A stretch of 64,000 nucleotides of DNA. Origin: Psettodes erumei (taxonomy: Eukaryota > Chordata > Actinopteri > Pleuronectiformes > Psettodidae). Position numbers and translations under genes: made by a program. The DNA lies in contig JAFBJZ010000377.1 of NCBI GenBank assembly GCA_016785225.1, positions 1,488,001 through 1,552,000 of the forward strand, written 5' to 3'. Every line of letters starts with the position of its first letter. The stretch's first letter is position 1. The notes beneath the pieces were generated by a model. It worked only from the letters and a program-made list of their open reading frames with translations, was not told the origin of the DNA and did no database searches. Of the stretch, positions 49,101 to 62,400 are shown one piece after another.

Positions 49101-52100
49101 ACAGTATGGCTCGATGGTGCTGTATAGCTCAATCATTAGAGTTCATGATATGAAGGTCCATGATAAACCAGTCACTGTATAAGCCTATATCAAAGCTATT
49201 AATAACACCAACTTTCCTTTCCAGCATAATGGGAAACTCTGCTGATTTAATAGATCAGAGCTTGTTTCCACAAAGCCCTTTGTGTCTCCAAATGGAGCTG
49301 TGTGAAGTCTGTGTCCTCATCATCCTCCCTATGATTTCACAGGGACCTACTGAAATGGTGCGAGCGGATAAGCGCCGACTTTGACAGCACCTCCTCTGCC
49401 ACAGCACAACATGTCTTCCAAGAGGTTAGTGGATTTAACGTCTTAAGAAGTAAAAAAAAAAATAAAGAAAATCACATTAAGCTGTACTTCATACATTTAT
49501 GAGAATGAAAATATATTTGTGAATCAAGACAAGGTGTCAGAACTCTTAAGAAGATGAATTGCTGACTGTTATGGACTATTTTTATTGGCTGATGACTTCT
49601 TGTGGTTTTTCTCCCTGTCAGGCTCTCGACTGCTTCACAGCCATGCTGTCTCGTCCTGAAAGTCGACTGCAAATAGCTGAGATTATTGGAAGCCAGCTCA
49701 ACATCTCCAAAGAAAAGGTTTTGACGAGCCTTTTTTGGCAAAAATTAAATATTCATATTTATGTCGTTCTACATACGTGAGGAAAATTTCAGTTGCTTTA
49801 ATCTACAAGGATATTTTTCTGTCTAAGTCTATGAAAATCTATATTTTATACAAAAAAACATAATTCTGACTCCTGGCTACCATCTGTCCCCAGGCCCAGC
49901 ACTTCTGCCAGATGTATCAGCCTGGCATCTCTCTGACCGAGCTGGAGGTTTCGGTGGGCAGAGTGACTCTTGGTCGAAAGCAGACTGAAGCGGTGCAGCT
50001 GAGTGTGTAAGTGGGACATCCCACCCACCCGCCCCCTTTGACCTCTGTTTACACCATGTATGCATCAGCTCGTTGCTGTGCCAACATTCACCTCCAGCTA
50101 AAACAACATTGACCCGCCCCCCACCCCCTACTGCTAAATTGAATAAACATCATATTGATTTTAAACTGCGCTGCGGTAAACAAAACCATCTAATGGCTTG
50201 ACAACAGGACATGCCCAAATATTCATATTGATTCTTTCCCAAATCCAGTAGCCTATGAATCGGTGTCAAACTTGGAAACTTGAAAACAAAACTGTTAGCA
50301 ACAAAACAAAAAAGTTAGCGCAGGGTGCCATGTGTCTGATGGTTTTATACATGACTTTTATTTTTTTCGATATTTAAAACTTCTGTAGCTCACTGTCACT
50401 GTTAGTTCAGCTATATCGATTAAAAAAAAGTGATTTATGATGAGTGAGATGTAACCTTTGAAAAAAGGAAATACACGTTCTTCCTCTTGCAAATGAAAAG
50501 ATTCATTAATTTGAAATACAGTGTGACATAACCAGTAGCTTGTGGTGGCTAGCTAATGTTAATATTAGTTAACTGTAGCTAGCCACGATAAGCTACTGGT
50601 GGTAGGCTAACGTTGGCAAAATTTAGATAAAATGTAGACAACATTAGCAATCCTGGTACAATTTGGATAGACAAAATTAAATAACATAAGCTAATGATGT
50701 CTGTGTAAATTTTGCCAATGCTATCTTGCCACCAGTGGTTCATGATGACCAGCTAATTGTAGCAAACTTTAGATAGACACTGTACAGTCTGTTTTTACAC
50801 ATGTTGCAAAAAGATTTCAGCTGAAAGAGGTGCTTAGTTCAGCTGCTGCAAAGTGATGTAACTTTATGGGATTTTAAAAAAAATATTTTGCCCTTGAAGC
50901 AATTAGGTATCTTATGATTGAGAAGGCTGGACTACAGAGCCCCTAAAGTCCCATAAGTTGATTTTTTAATTTTTTTTATTGTGCGGACAAGATAAATAAC
51001 TACGACTTTTTTATTGCCGTTAACAGGGAAAACCAGACGTTCGCTGCCACTCGACCTTCTGCTGTGCTGCTGGAACAGCTGGCGGTGTGCGTGCACAAGG
51101 GAGAACCTGTTCTTCTGGTGGGAGAGACTGGAACCGGAAAGACCTCCACCGTGCAACACCTGGCCAGCGTTACAGGTGAGCGCGGATTTATTTCAGCAGA
51201 CACAGACAGAGGAGCCGAGCTTGGCTGTGGGTCAGCTGGTAGGTTGGCGCTTTGATCCCAGGCATCCTCCTGTCCACACAGCGAAGTCTCCTCAGACCCC
51301 AAATTGCTTTGCAGATGTGTGCAAATGCTTTGTCACCTCTCTTTACTCACATATGCTCTACTGTATGTTCAATCCAGGACACAGGTTGCGAGTTGTGAAC
51401 ATGAACCAGCAGAGTGACACTGCAGACCTGCTTGGAGGGTGAGTGGCCCTCAAGGCCTGATAATATTATTTATGTAGGGAAATGGGGCAAAGTTGAACAA
51501 AATGAGATCATATTCAAGCATAGGGTTGAAGAAGTGAGGTGAAAACAGCTGTCAAATGGAAATGACTGCAGCAACCTGTTTTAATCTGGCTGTGGGTGAG
51601 TGTTTTTCCCCACATGCCAGTGTAGAACTAAACCAATGACAAACAGGAGCCACACTTCATGTACTATGTTTAATAGTAGATAATGAATAGTGCATGAAAC
51701 CCCTATCACATCCCATGTTTTTATGCTAATTAAAATTCAGGCCTCGAGGACATACACTTTTGTATGAAAAATGTTTAACACAGCTGTTTGTTAAATTACA
51801 CAATTGTGGCCAAAACCCTATTTTTAATTGTCTTTTTATAATGTAGGTACAAGCCAGTAGACCACAAGCAGATCTTGCTCCCTCTGCGGGAGGCCTTTGA
51901 GGACCTGTTCTCCCAGACCTACTCGAGGAAGCAGAACCTGACCTTTCTGGGCCACGTTCAGACTTGCTTCAGGGGGAAGCGCTGGCAGGACCTGCTCAAA
52001 CTCATGGACCACGTGTGCAAGTCTGCTCTCACCAAGGGGCTGCAGGAGAAATCCAACGGTAGCCTGCCAGAAAGCGTAAACAGTGATGACAGCTGCCGTA

Positions 52101-55100
52101 CCACCTGTTGTGCAGTGAATGACTAAAATTTTGTTTGTGCAGCTGCCTTGCTGCAGGAGCAGTGGGAGGCCCTGGCGGCAAAACTGAGTCAGACCCAGCA
52201 GCAGATCCGAGTCTGTGAGACCGCCATGGTCTTCGCCTTTGTGGAGGTAAAGACCTTAAAAACCTCAAGGGGCCCCCTTGTAGCTTAATGGTTAAAGCCC
52301 ATAACACACAGCAGCATCCATTGTTTGGTTTCACCCTGTTATAAAAAGGCAAATATGTACAGTTGTCAGTGTATTAGGAACAACTAGCTAATACTAATAC
52401 AGTCTAATACAACCGGCCCCTCTTAAAACAACGCTAAGGTATGGCGTAATAGTGGTATATGTATATATATATATTTAAATTGCTCAATTTCTCTTAAATT
52501 GCTAAATTTCAAAATTTATTTTTATATAATGTCATTTATCTTTTGTCCTTTCCTGTTCTTTTCCCTACTGCTTTTGCACCACAACTTGCAGTCTGCAGAA
52601 TGATAACTAAGTGTCATGGTTGTAGGTGTTGTATTCCTGTATATCCAGCGCTGTAGCAGCTCTGACCCCTGTCTCTCCCTCTGTAGGGAACTTTGGCTCA
52701 GGCAGTGAAGAAGGGGCACTGGGTCCTGTTGGATGAGATCAACCTGGCAGCAGCGGAGACCTTGGAGTGTCTGAGTGGACTCCTGGAGGGCAGCGCCGGC
52801 TCCCTGGTGCTGTTGGACCGTGGAGACACTGGTGAGGACTGCTGTCACATACTGAAACTCAGCATATTGATACGATAATCGATGAAAGTTTAACTTGACA
52901 CTGATTGACCTATATTTGTGTAAACATTTAAATGATATTTGTGTTGTGTTTTGCTTTGTTCTCAAATCAAAGAGCCACTGGTTCGCCACCCAGACTTCCG
53001 GCTCTTTGCCTGCATGAACCCAGCTACTGACGTGGGGAAGAGGAACCTGCCTCTGGGCCTCAGGAACAGGTGGGCATGTGCCGAGGTGAAGGCAAAGTGA
53101 AAGTCTTGATCTCATGAGCTTCACACTGGACCGATTTCATTTCTTCCTTGGTGTCTCACAGGTTTACTGAGCTGTATGTCGACGAGCTGGAGAATGAGGG
53201 AGACCTGCGCGTCCTGGTTACAGACTACCTCAAGTACTTGAATCCCCAAAGGAGTGTCATCAGTGGCATCATAAAGTGAGCTTTTACCACAAAGTTACAA
53301 AAGGTTAAATCAGGTTAACACTCTTCTAGTCAGTGTGGAAAGCAACTCTGGTTCTGTATTTTAACTTGAACTTTTTATTCCAACTTTTTAAGGCTTTGTG
53401 AGAAATATTTATTAAATAGTATTTTATTTGTTTTTTTTAACACATTGCACAATGCACATTGCCCCCTTCACACACACAGAAGACAAGATGACATTAAAAG
53501 AGGAGCGGAGGAATGCAGAGATCAAGGAAACACAATCATGTCATTGTCATAAGGAAATACTAGAAGTGAAAAAACAAAACAAAACAGTAAGATAACACTG
53601 AAATGGGGGAAATAAATAACATATGATGGCGATCGATGGAGCGAGAATTGGATCATTGAGTTGAATTGAACATCATATATAATGCAGTAAAGTTTCAGAT
53701 TTCCATTAAGAAAACAATAACTTCTTTAATGCATTAGGAATGCAGAGCTTTTTGTAGCATTTCTGTTTTCATCATCTTCTTATTGACCCTGTCCAAATCT
53801 CAGCTGTTTTCTCTGTCAGAATCCCACAGTGGGCTCAAACAAAAACAAAACGATTGTGTTTGTGTGCAGTTTTTACCTGGCAGTACGAAAGGAGGCCAAC
53901 TCACACCTGGTGGATGGGACGGGGCATAAACCCCACTACAGCCTGCGCACTCTGTGCAGGGCGCTCAAGTACGTGGCTGCAAACCCCTGCAACAACGTGC
54001 AGCGCTCGCTCTATGAGGTAGGGGCTCATCTCTTTAAAGGGTTCACTGGAATAAAAATAAATTTAAAAAATCCCCAGCTCACACACACACACATGTGTTC
54101 TAAGTCTCCCTGCTTGATGGTTGCAGGGTTTCTGCCTGAGCTTCTTGACTCAGCTGGACAGGAGCTCCCACCCTCTGGTCCAGAAGCTGGTGTGTCAGCA
54201 CATCCTGATGGGAAACACCAAGTGTCTCAAACAAGTAAGACACTCACAGTGCTGGTTCCCTCTTTTTTAAATGCTCTACTGATTTATCATTAGTTCTCCA
54301 TGTGGATATGTTTTATTTGAAACAAGCTAAACTGTATATTGACACAATTCGTTTGTGATATTGAATCATATTTTAGTTAGAAAATTCTGCAAATTTCTTC
54401 TGTTCTGATAAATTCATTTTATTACTCATTTCCACAATACTGCTTCCACCAGTAATGACATACTCACCAGTCTCAGTTAGCTGCACCCCAGAGGAAGAGA
54501 ATTATTTCATCAGCAGCAGCGTCTCATTTCCACAGAAACCTTCAGTTAAAGAGTTCTGTCTGTACACATGCATATTTGTGAACAAGCATCTTGTCATGTT
54601 TCCCGCAGCCCATCCCGGCTCCCTCAGGCCAGCCCTGCGTGGAGGTGGAGGGATACTGGGTGGCCCAGGGGGAGATGGAGCCGGCCGTAGACCCCAACTA
54701 CATCCTCACTGCTTCAGTCAAGCTCAATCTCCGCGACCTCGCCCGAGTGGTGTCTACAGGGTAGGAAAACCGAGGCCCAGCTTGACCCGCCAACCCCCCC
54801 GTGATTTCGCCCCAAATCAATGGGTTCATTTATCAGTGTCCAGATGTTGATTTTGCCAGAGTCTGGCCCTTTAGGAAAGAATGCATCGGAGAACATCGGG
54901 ATGAAAATGTGGCAGGACTGATTTCCCCTGCAGTCAGCGCCCTGCCAGGCAGCAACCGATTTGTTTTTATGCCTCTGTTTGGCTCCTGTTAAGGACAGCT
55001 GACACTCTGATCTCCTAAGAGCATTAGAGAGTCTGTCAGTGATTTTGGCCAGATCCAATGCTCCTGTCACTGTCTGTGTTCCAGTTCATCCCACAGCCGC

Positions 55101-58100
55101 AGGATACTGGTGGTGTCAGGGTTCTCTGCAGGCCAAGGTTTACCACATCAAACTGAGAAAAAATGTCTTTATGGAGCTTGCTTTGGGCAAAGATTTGGGC
55201 AAAGAGGCATTGTCATTCACCTCTGACCTCTCTCATCAACAAGGGCTCTCTAGCTGTTGCTCACTGGATGTTGTGTTTTCGGCCACAGACTCTTCTCAGA
55301 CTAGACTCTCCTGTTGTGTGAAAATTCCAGGAGATCAGTAGTTTCAGAAATACTTAAACCACTGTCACTGAGATGTTTCCTCATTCTGATGTTTGATGTG
55401 AACATCAACTGAAGCCCCTGACCTGCATCTGCATGATTTTGTGCACTGCACTGCTGCCAAATGATTGGCTGAGGGCACGGCTGATAAATAGCACGCTGCT
55501 GCCGCCCAGAACCCTGACGTTACTAGGTGGCGGACACATCGGTAACTTCTCCCTGTTTGAAAGCGTCTCAAAGTGGGCTTTGCATCACATTGAAGTATTG
55601 AAATTGGTATACAAATAACATGTAATTTGAGGAATGTTTAGAGGATTGAATTAAACATCATTCTCCACTAAGATCATGACAAATCAGGAGTCTGCCTTCC
55701 TGTCTCCCTCTCTCTCTGTCTCTCTTTATCTTTTGGCCTGGCAGGACTCACCCGGTGCTGATCCAGGGAGAGACGTCTGTGGGGAAGACCAGTTTGATCT
55801 GCTGGCTGGCCACGGCCACGGGGAACCAGTGCGTGAGGATCAACAACCACGAACACACCGACATCCAGGAGTACATCGGCTGCTACTCGTCAGACGACAG
55901 GGGCAAGCTGGTGTTCAAAGAGGGTACGAGGGCTCGCCCGCCTGGCAGCTGTGACCCGTTTCACACATTCACACAATGCACTTCACATTACTGCGCTGTT
56001 AAGGCTAATTTTCCGAGTAATGACTTAACCAGGTGGTCGACAAAACATCAGGAAACAGTGCCACTCATAATTTGTGTAAGCTCATGGTGATGTCATCAGA
56101 TATCTTGTTTTGTCCAACCTACAGTTATAACACAAACATATTCACTTTTATTATAATGTTAACGAAAACCCCCCCAGAGAATTTCCCCATTGTCTTTCTG
56201 CAATCAATCAATATTATATAACAATTTAATAATTTTCTTTACAGTAAATTGTTGCAGCCCTAATTCTGCATAACTGAATAGCTAACGTGTAAATATAAAT
56301 ACACTGGCTGCCAGTATGCATAATGTATTCCATTCCTTTGGCAGCGTTACCCACGTCTACTATCGAGCTCTGGCACCACCCCAGACTAATGTGTCGCTCG
56401 CTTATGTATCTGCTGCAGGCGTTCTGATCGACGCCATGAGGAAAGGCTACTGGATCATCCTGGACGAGCTCAACCTCGCCCCCACCGACGTCCTGGAGGC
56501 CCTCAACAGGCTGCTGGACGACAACAGGGAGCTCTTCGTGGCCGAGACGCAGGAGGTCATCAAGGCTCACCCCAGGTTCAAGCTGTTCGCCACCCAGAAT
56601 CCCCCGGGTCTCTACGGTGGTAGAAAGGTACACCATTCAATTCAGCCTGAGAGCGACTGTCTGATGGTGTGGTTTCTTTGTAGTTGGATTAACCACTCAA
56701 AGACAGACTGACACTTCTGAGTGAAAAAATGAGAAGAGCAGGATTTACATTTTTACACCTAATGATCCTCAGAGCCTTTAAATACAATGTTATAGTAACA
56801 TTAGTTTGCTTATTTTACTGTATTAACAAGTCATTGCCACATCTAGATTGAGATGCTGTGTAAGGAAACTAAACTGGTTTCTGGTTTTCTTAAGGTAGCT
56901 CTTTTTTTACCGTACAGAAAATGTTATGGCATAAAACAAGAAATAGATGCAATTCAGAATAGCTTTAAAGAACATAAAGGTACCTACTATATCAATCTTG
57001 ATCATTATAATGTTTAGTATTATACAGTACAGTCCCTGCCACTGCCATGCTGTCATAAGCCAGAGCAGAATGAACGAACAGCTCTCTGACAAAACAAAAA
57101 CTGGAGGGGAGCTTCATAAAAGGAGCATTTATTTGTTGGAATGGGAAACTAAGAAACTGGCAACACACCCTGCTTCTAATCACACTGAGTAATCATTAAT
57201 AACTGATCCCCCTCCGAACCTCCAGGTTCTCTCCAGGGCCTTCAGGAACCGCTTTGTGGAGCTGCACTTCGATGAGCTGCCCAGCGCAGAGCTGGAGACC
57301 ATCCTCAACCAGAGGTGTCGCCTGCCCCCGTCCTACTGCACCAAGCTGGTCAAGGTCATGCTCGACCTCCAGGTAACACTACACCCCTGTGTGTCGTTGT
57401 CGTCATACTGCCCGTCTGACCTTTTCTGGGGGGGATTCTAACTGCGTGTGTGAAACGTGTCTCCCACGTCCAGTCCTTGCGCAGGGGCTCCTCTGTGCTT
57501 GCAGGGAAACACGGCTTCATCACCCTCAGAGACCTGTTCCGCTGGGCAGACCGGTACCGGCTGGAGGAGCAGACGGAGGCCTCTCAGGACTGGCTGCAGC
57601 ATTTGGCTGATGACGGTGAGGCTTGTACAACGTTTCTGTCACATCCACCCCGCGCTTCGCCCGAACACTAAATAAAGCTGCCGCCTCTTCCGTTAGGATA
57701 CATGCTGCTGGCAGGACGCGTGAGGAAAGCGGAGGAGGAGGTCACCATCCTGTCCATCCTGGAGAAGCACTTCAAGAGGACGGTGAACCCTGAAAACCTG
57801 TTCTCTCAAAAACAGGTGACCAGCCAGTTCAGTGAGTACAACACAACTCTTAACTCCAGCATTACACACTGTTTCAATGGTCACCTCACTCTGTCACACT
57901 ATGTTGCATTGACAGCTACTGGAACATTAGAAGTTTGGTTCAATGAGGGAGGGATGTTTTGAATTACTGTTTGGTTTAAAAACAATGTCCTACTTCTAAA
58001 TCGAGGAGGCTTTGGTACAAATGGGGAATTTGGGTAGTCTGGAGAGTCAACCTTCTGACCAGATCAAAATGTCAGATGATAGCTCTGACCACACGGTATT

Positions 58101-59432
58101 CACAAAATCTACAGTTCAGGGTTGCGCTGCGAGAGTCCGACTTGGTCCAGTTTGATCAGCAGCTCATGGTTAATAGTAGCAAATACTGGTTCAGATGGAA
58201 ACAACTGTGTACCTGCCAATACTGAATCAGGACAGTGATTGCGATGGGCTCAAAACTGGATCAAAATGATTTAGAGATTGAAAAGTGATGTTCACAAATA
58301 ATTTGTCCCTGCTCTGTCCCATTGCTCTGATCTCCAGGTCCCTTCATTGACAGCATCGCCGGGGTCCCGGAGGAGTTTCGCCACGTGGTGTGGACGCACG
58401 GCATGAGGCGACTGGCTGTGCTGGTGGGACGGGCGCTTCGATTTGGAGAGTCTGTCCTGCTCGTAGGAGACACCGGGTAAGAAACACACATGCGTATTTA
58501 CGTAACTTACTGCACGTGCAGTTATCTGAATCATTCCAATGGCTTTTTTTCCTGCTCCCTCGCCAGATGTGGAAAGACGACGATCTGCCAGCTGTTTGCT
58601 GCTTTGGCTGGACAGAAGTTTTTTTCAGTCAACTGTCACCTGCACATGGAGACGTCTGACTTCCTGGGAGGCCTGCGACCGGTCAGACACACACATCAGG
58701 TATGAAACCACAGCAAGTCAGCAAGACGTCAAGTTAAAGAGGCAGAGCATTGTTCCTGAAGCCACTCTGGACTAATGTAGAAATGACACAGAGCTGCCAA
58801 GAAACATTTAGCAATCAAGTGTCTTGTATATCACTCACACATGCTGAAGCTCAGAGCCTGAAGAACAAAAATGTGTCCAAACTGTCCAAATACTTAACAA
58901 TGTGTCTCCCCTTATAATAATATAATACAATGTAAAGTAAGAATTATAATAAAGGTCATTAAGATGTAATTGTAAAGCAAATCTAGTAAACTGACTTTGA
59001 GGGAAAATGACTAACTGACTGACTGACTGTGTTTGCAGCCGGACGGGGAGGACTGCAGGCTGTTTCAGTGGCACGACGGCCCTCTGGTGCTGGCGATGAA
59101 GGAGGGCGGAGTGTTCCTCATGGATGAGATCTCACTGGCAGACGACTCGGTGCTGGAAAGACTCAACAGGTATACTGACACACGCACACACACGCACATA
59201 CATGCACACACACACACGCACACACGGTTTTGTGATCTAAAAAGCATTCGCTGCACATTCAAACATTCAGTGAAGATTCATTTATTAACATCAATAAATT
59301 TGGTTATTGCGCAGTGAGCAATGCAGACAGTAAATTTTTAAACAAAATTTAGCATTTCCTCTCCCAATAGACACTTTGATTATGCTCTTACCATAACCAT
59401 TATTTACCATGTTTGTTTTATCTAATTAACCC

Positions 59433-59471
<39 letters not shown>

Positions 59472-62400
59472 AAACTGTATGTTTAACAAGGTAGTCTTTT
59501 AGTCAAGATCAGTTAGGTCAAGATCTTTTTAGTAAACCAGTCACACCCAATAGCATAACAAAACAATTACACGCATCTGTAAAATGGCAATATTTCAATC
59601 TGGACCTGAGTGACAGATTGATTTACATATATGTTTTTCCCATAGAAATATTTATTGGGTTTACAGTTAAGACCAGGTTAATAAGGCTGGTATACAGCAG
59701 TACACGTCTATAGAGAACTGTTTTAGTGTGTAGTGTCCCAAAGTGTTACACTTGCATTTTTTTGTGCACATCTTAACCCCAAAACCACACCACAAAAGAA
59801 GAGAAGCCCTTGACAATGTGTTGCGTTTGCTGGCAGTGTTCTGGAGACAGAGAAGTCCCTGGTGTTGGCAGAGAAGGGCAGCGGGGACAACGACAACGTG
59901 GAGCTGATCAGAGCAACTGCAGGTTTCCGCCTGGTTGCCACCATGAACCCTGGAGGAGACTTTGGCAAGAAAGAGGCAAGTAAAAAAAAAAAATGCAGCT
60001 TAGAATGAAGGTAGCAGCATCAGCAGAAAGGAAAAGGTCTGGAGAGTCTGACGCATGTGCTCGTCTGCTGTTTTGGGACAGCTCTCTCCTGCCCTCAGGA
60101 ACCGTTTCACAGAGATCTGGTGTCCTCAGAGCAACAGCCGCAGTGACCTGGTTCAGATCATCCAACACAACCTGCGCCCTGGACTCTCACTCGATGGTAA
60201 AGCAGTGTGCACGTTTGTGTAATAAATATGTCCTCCTGTGCACTGCCTGGTCAACATGGTGGAGCATTTATCTAACTATTACTGATGTCGTCCTCTGGAT
60301 GCGACCCAGGCTGCGACCTCGCCGAGCTGATGCTGGACTTCATCGAGTGGCTGACCCGGCAGGACTTCGGCCGGCGCTGCATCCTGAGCGTCAGAGACAT
60401 CCTGTCATGGGTCAACTTCCTCAACACCGTGTGCGAGCGGGACGAGGACGGCTTCATGACCATGGGAGCCATGGAGGACGAGGAAGAGGCGGAGTGGGAC
60501 CTCAGACTGGACACCGTCACCGCCTTCATCCATGCCGCGTGTCTGGTCTACATCGACGGCATTGGCTCGGGTGAGCTGACGGCTCGACTTTTACTCCCGC
60601 TCGGACTTTGTCTCTCGAAGGACGTGCGATCTGAGCCTGGGCTTTCATGCAGGAACCACCGTGTCCTGTGCAGACAACGCCACCCTGGCTCGCCGGCTGT
60701 GCCTGCGCTTCCTGCAGCAGCGGCTGAGCAAGATGACCAAGCTGGATCAGGAGATGCTGGACGCCCTGAGAGTCTACGACAGCATCCTGCCACGGAAACC
60801 CCAGTGGGGCGAAGACTTCTTCGGCATTGACCCGTTCTACATCGCCTTAGGTGTGCACTGCAATGTTTCTCAGTAAATTTATAAGATGCTGTTTTATATC
60901 AAGATGTGAAGCATACCTTGTATCATCTGCTGTACATTGCACATTCAAATGATTTCCATTGATAGATTGGCAAGCACTTAACTGTGTCTCAGCCTAACCA
61001 CTGTTAAACTACTATTTAAAATGCTCTTGGCTTCCTTGTCATCCCCCAGTTGTTGCACATTCAGCTCCAAGTTGTGCTTAGTGCTGCTTGGAACCTACTA
61101 TTCTTTTTATATTCTATTCATACTACCTGTACGTAGTGTAGTGAAGGAGTAGTTTGACATTTTTGGGCAAATGACCCAATACTCTGTATGTGTACCCAGG
61201 GCCGCAGACGGAGAGCCGTAACCTGTCAGATTACGCCATAGCGGCGGGCACCACGGCAATGAACGCCCAGAGGCTTCTGCGCGCGCTGAAGCTGCAGAGG
61301 CCCGTGTTGCTGGAGGGCGCGCCCGGCGTGGGGAAGACCAGTCTGGTGGCGGCGCTGGCAAAGGCATCAGGGAACCACCTGGTCCGAATCAACCTGTCAG
61401 AGCAAACAGTAAGTCCTCATATGAATGGCACAGAAGCTCTTCACCTTGCTCTGAAATCAACGGTGAGCTGATGACGTGCTCTCATCTGGCAGGATGTTAC
61501 CGACTTGTTTGGGACAGATCTCCCGGTGGAGGGAGGGAAAGGAGGAGAATTTGCGTGGCGTGATGGCCCCCTTCTGGCTGCTTTGAAGGCAGGCCACTGG
61601 GTTGTCCTGGATGAGGTAGCTCAGTACACTTGAACAGTTTTGGTGGTTTGGAGCCTGTTTTTGTTGCTGTCATCTGTGATTTTTAAACCTGCCCTGCCTT
61701 GCTCCTCGCTTTGAAAAGCTGAACCTGGCCTCTCAGTCGGTGTTGGAGGGTCTCAACGCTTGCTTCGACCACCGAGCAGAGATCTACATTCCTGAACTGG
61801 GTATGAGCTTCCAGGTCCAGCACGAGAAGACCAAGATCTTTGGCTGCCAGAACCCCTTCACTCAAGGTGGGGGGCGCAAGGGACTGCCCAAATCCTTCCT
61901 CAACAGATTCACACAGGTAAAGATTGATCTGATTACACATGCTTTTATGTATTCACTTGATGCCTTTCTTTGTTAAATTATGATCCAATTAGTCATTCAC
62001 CCAATTATGCATTTGTTGAATCATTGAACTTAGAGTTCTAAAAGTTTAATACAGTATGAACAGAGACATTTACAAACGGAGTCAGTTGCTGAAGAATTTA
62101 TTAAAGTTTGAACTAAAGTATTTTATTAATATTTTAATTGAACATTCAACAGATCAGTATTTTTCTCTTTTATCCCTGTACTTTCCAGGTTTTTGTAGAT
62201 CAGCTCTCCAGCAGAGACATGGAAGTGATCGCGGACTCGATTTTCCCCAGCATTGATAAAGAAATCATTGCCAAAATGGTGGAGTTCAGTAGCAGGGTAG
62301 GTTTCATTTCCCTTGCTCTCAGATCTGGCTGCTGTTTGTGAGTCAGAAGACGCTTAAGAGGTGCTGCTTTTTTTTTTTTTTCCTTCCTGCCTCCCGCAGC

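Noticed and set aside
52262..52348. A functional tRNA gene
   Set aside because: Only box-like remnants are present; no complete cloverleaf with acceptor stem and anticodon arm can be drawn.
52522..53124. 200-codon open frame on the - strand
   Set aside because: It is antisense across mdn1 exons 18 and 19 and their introns; no family match.
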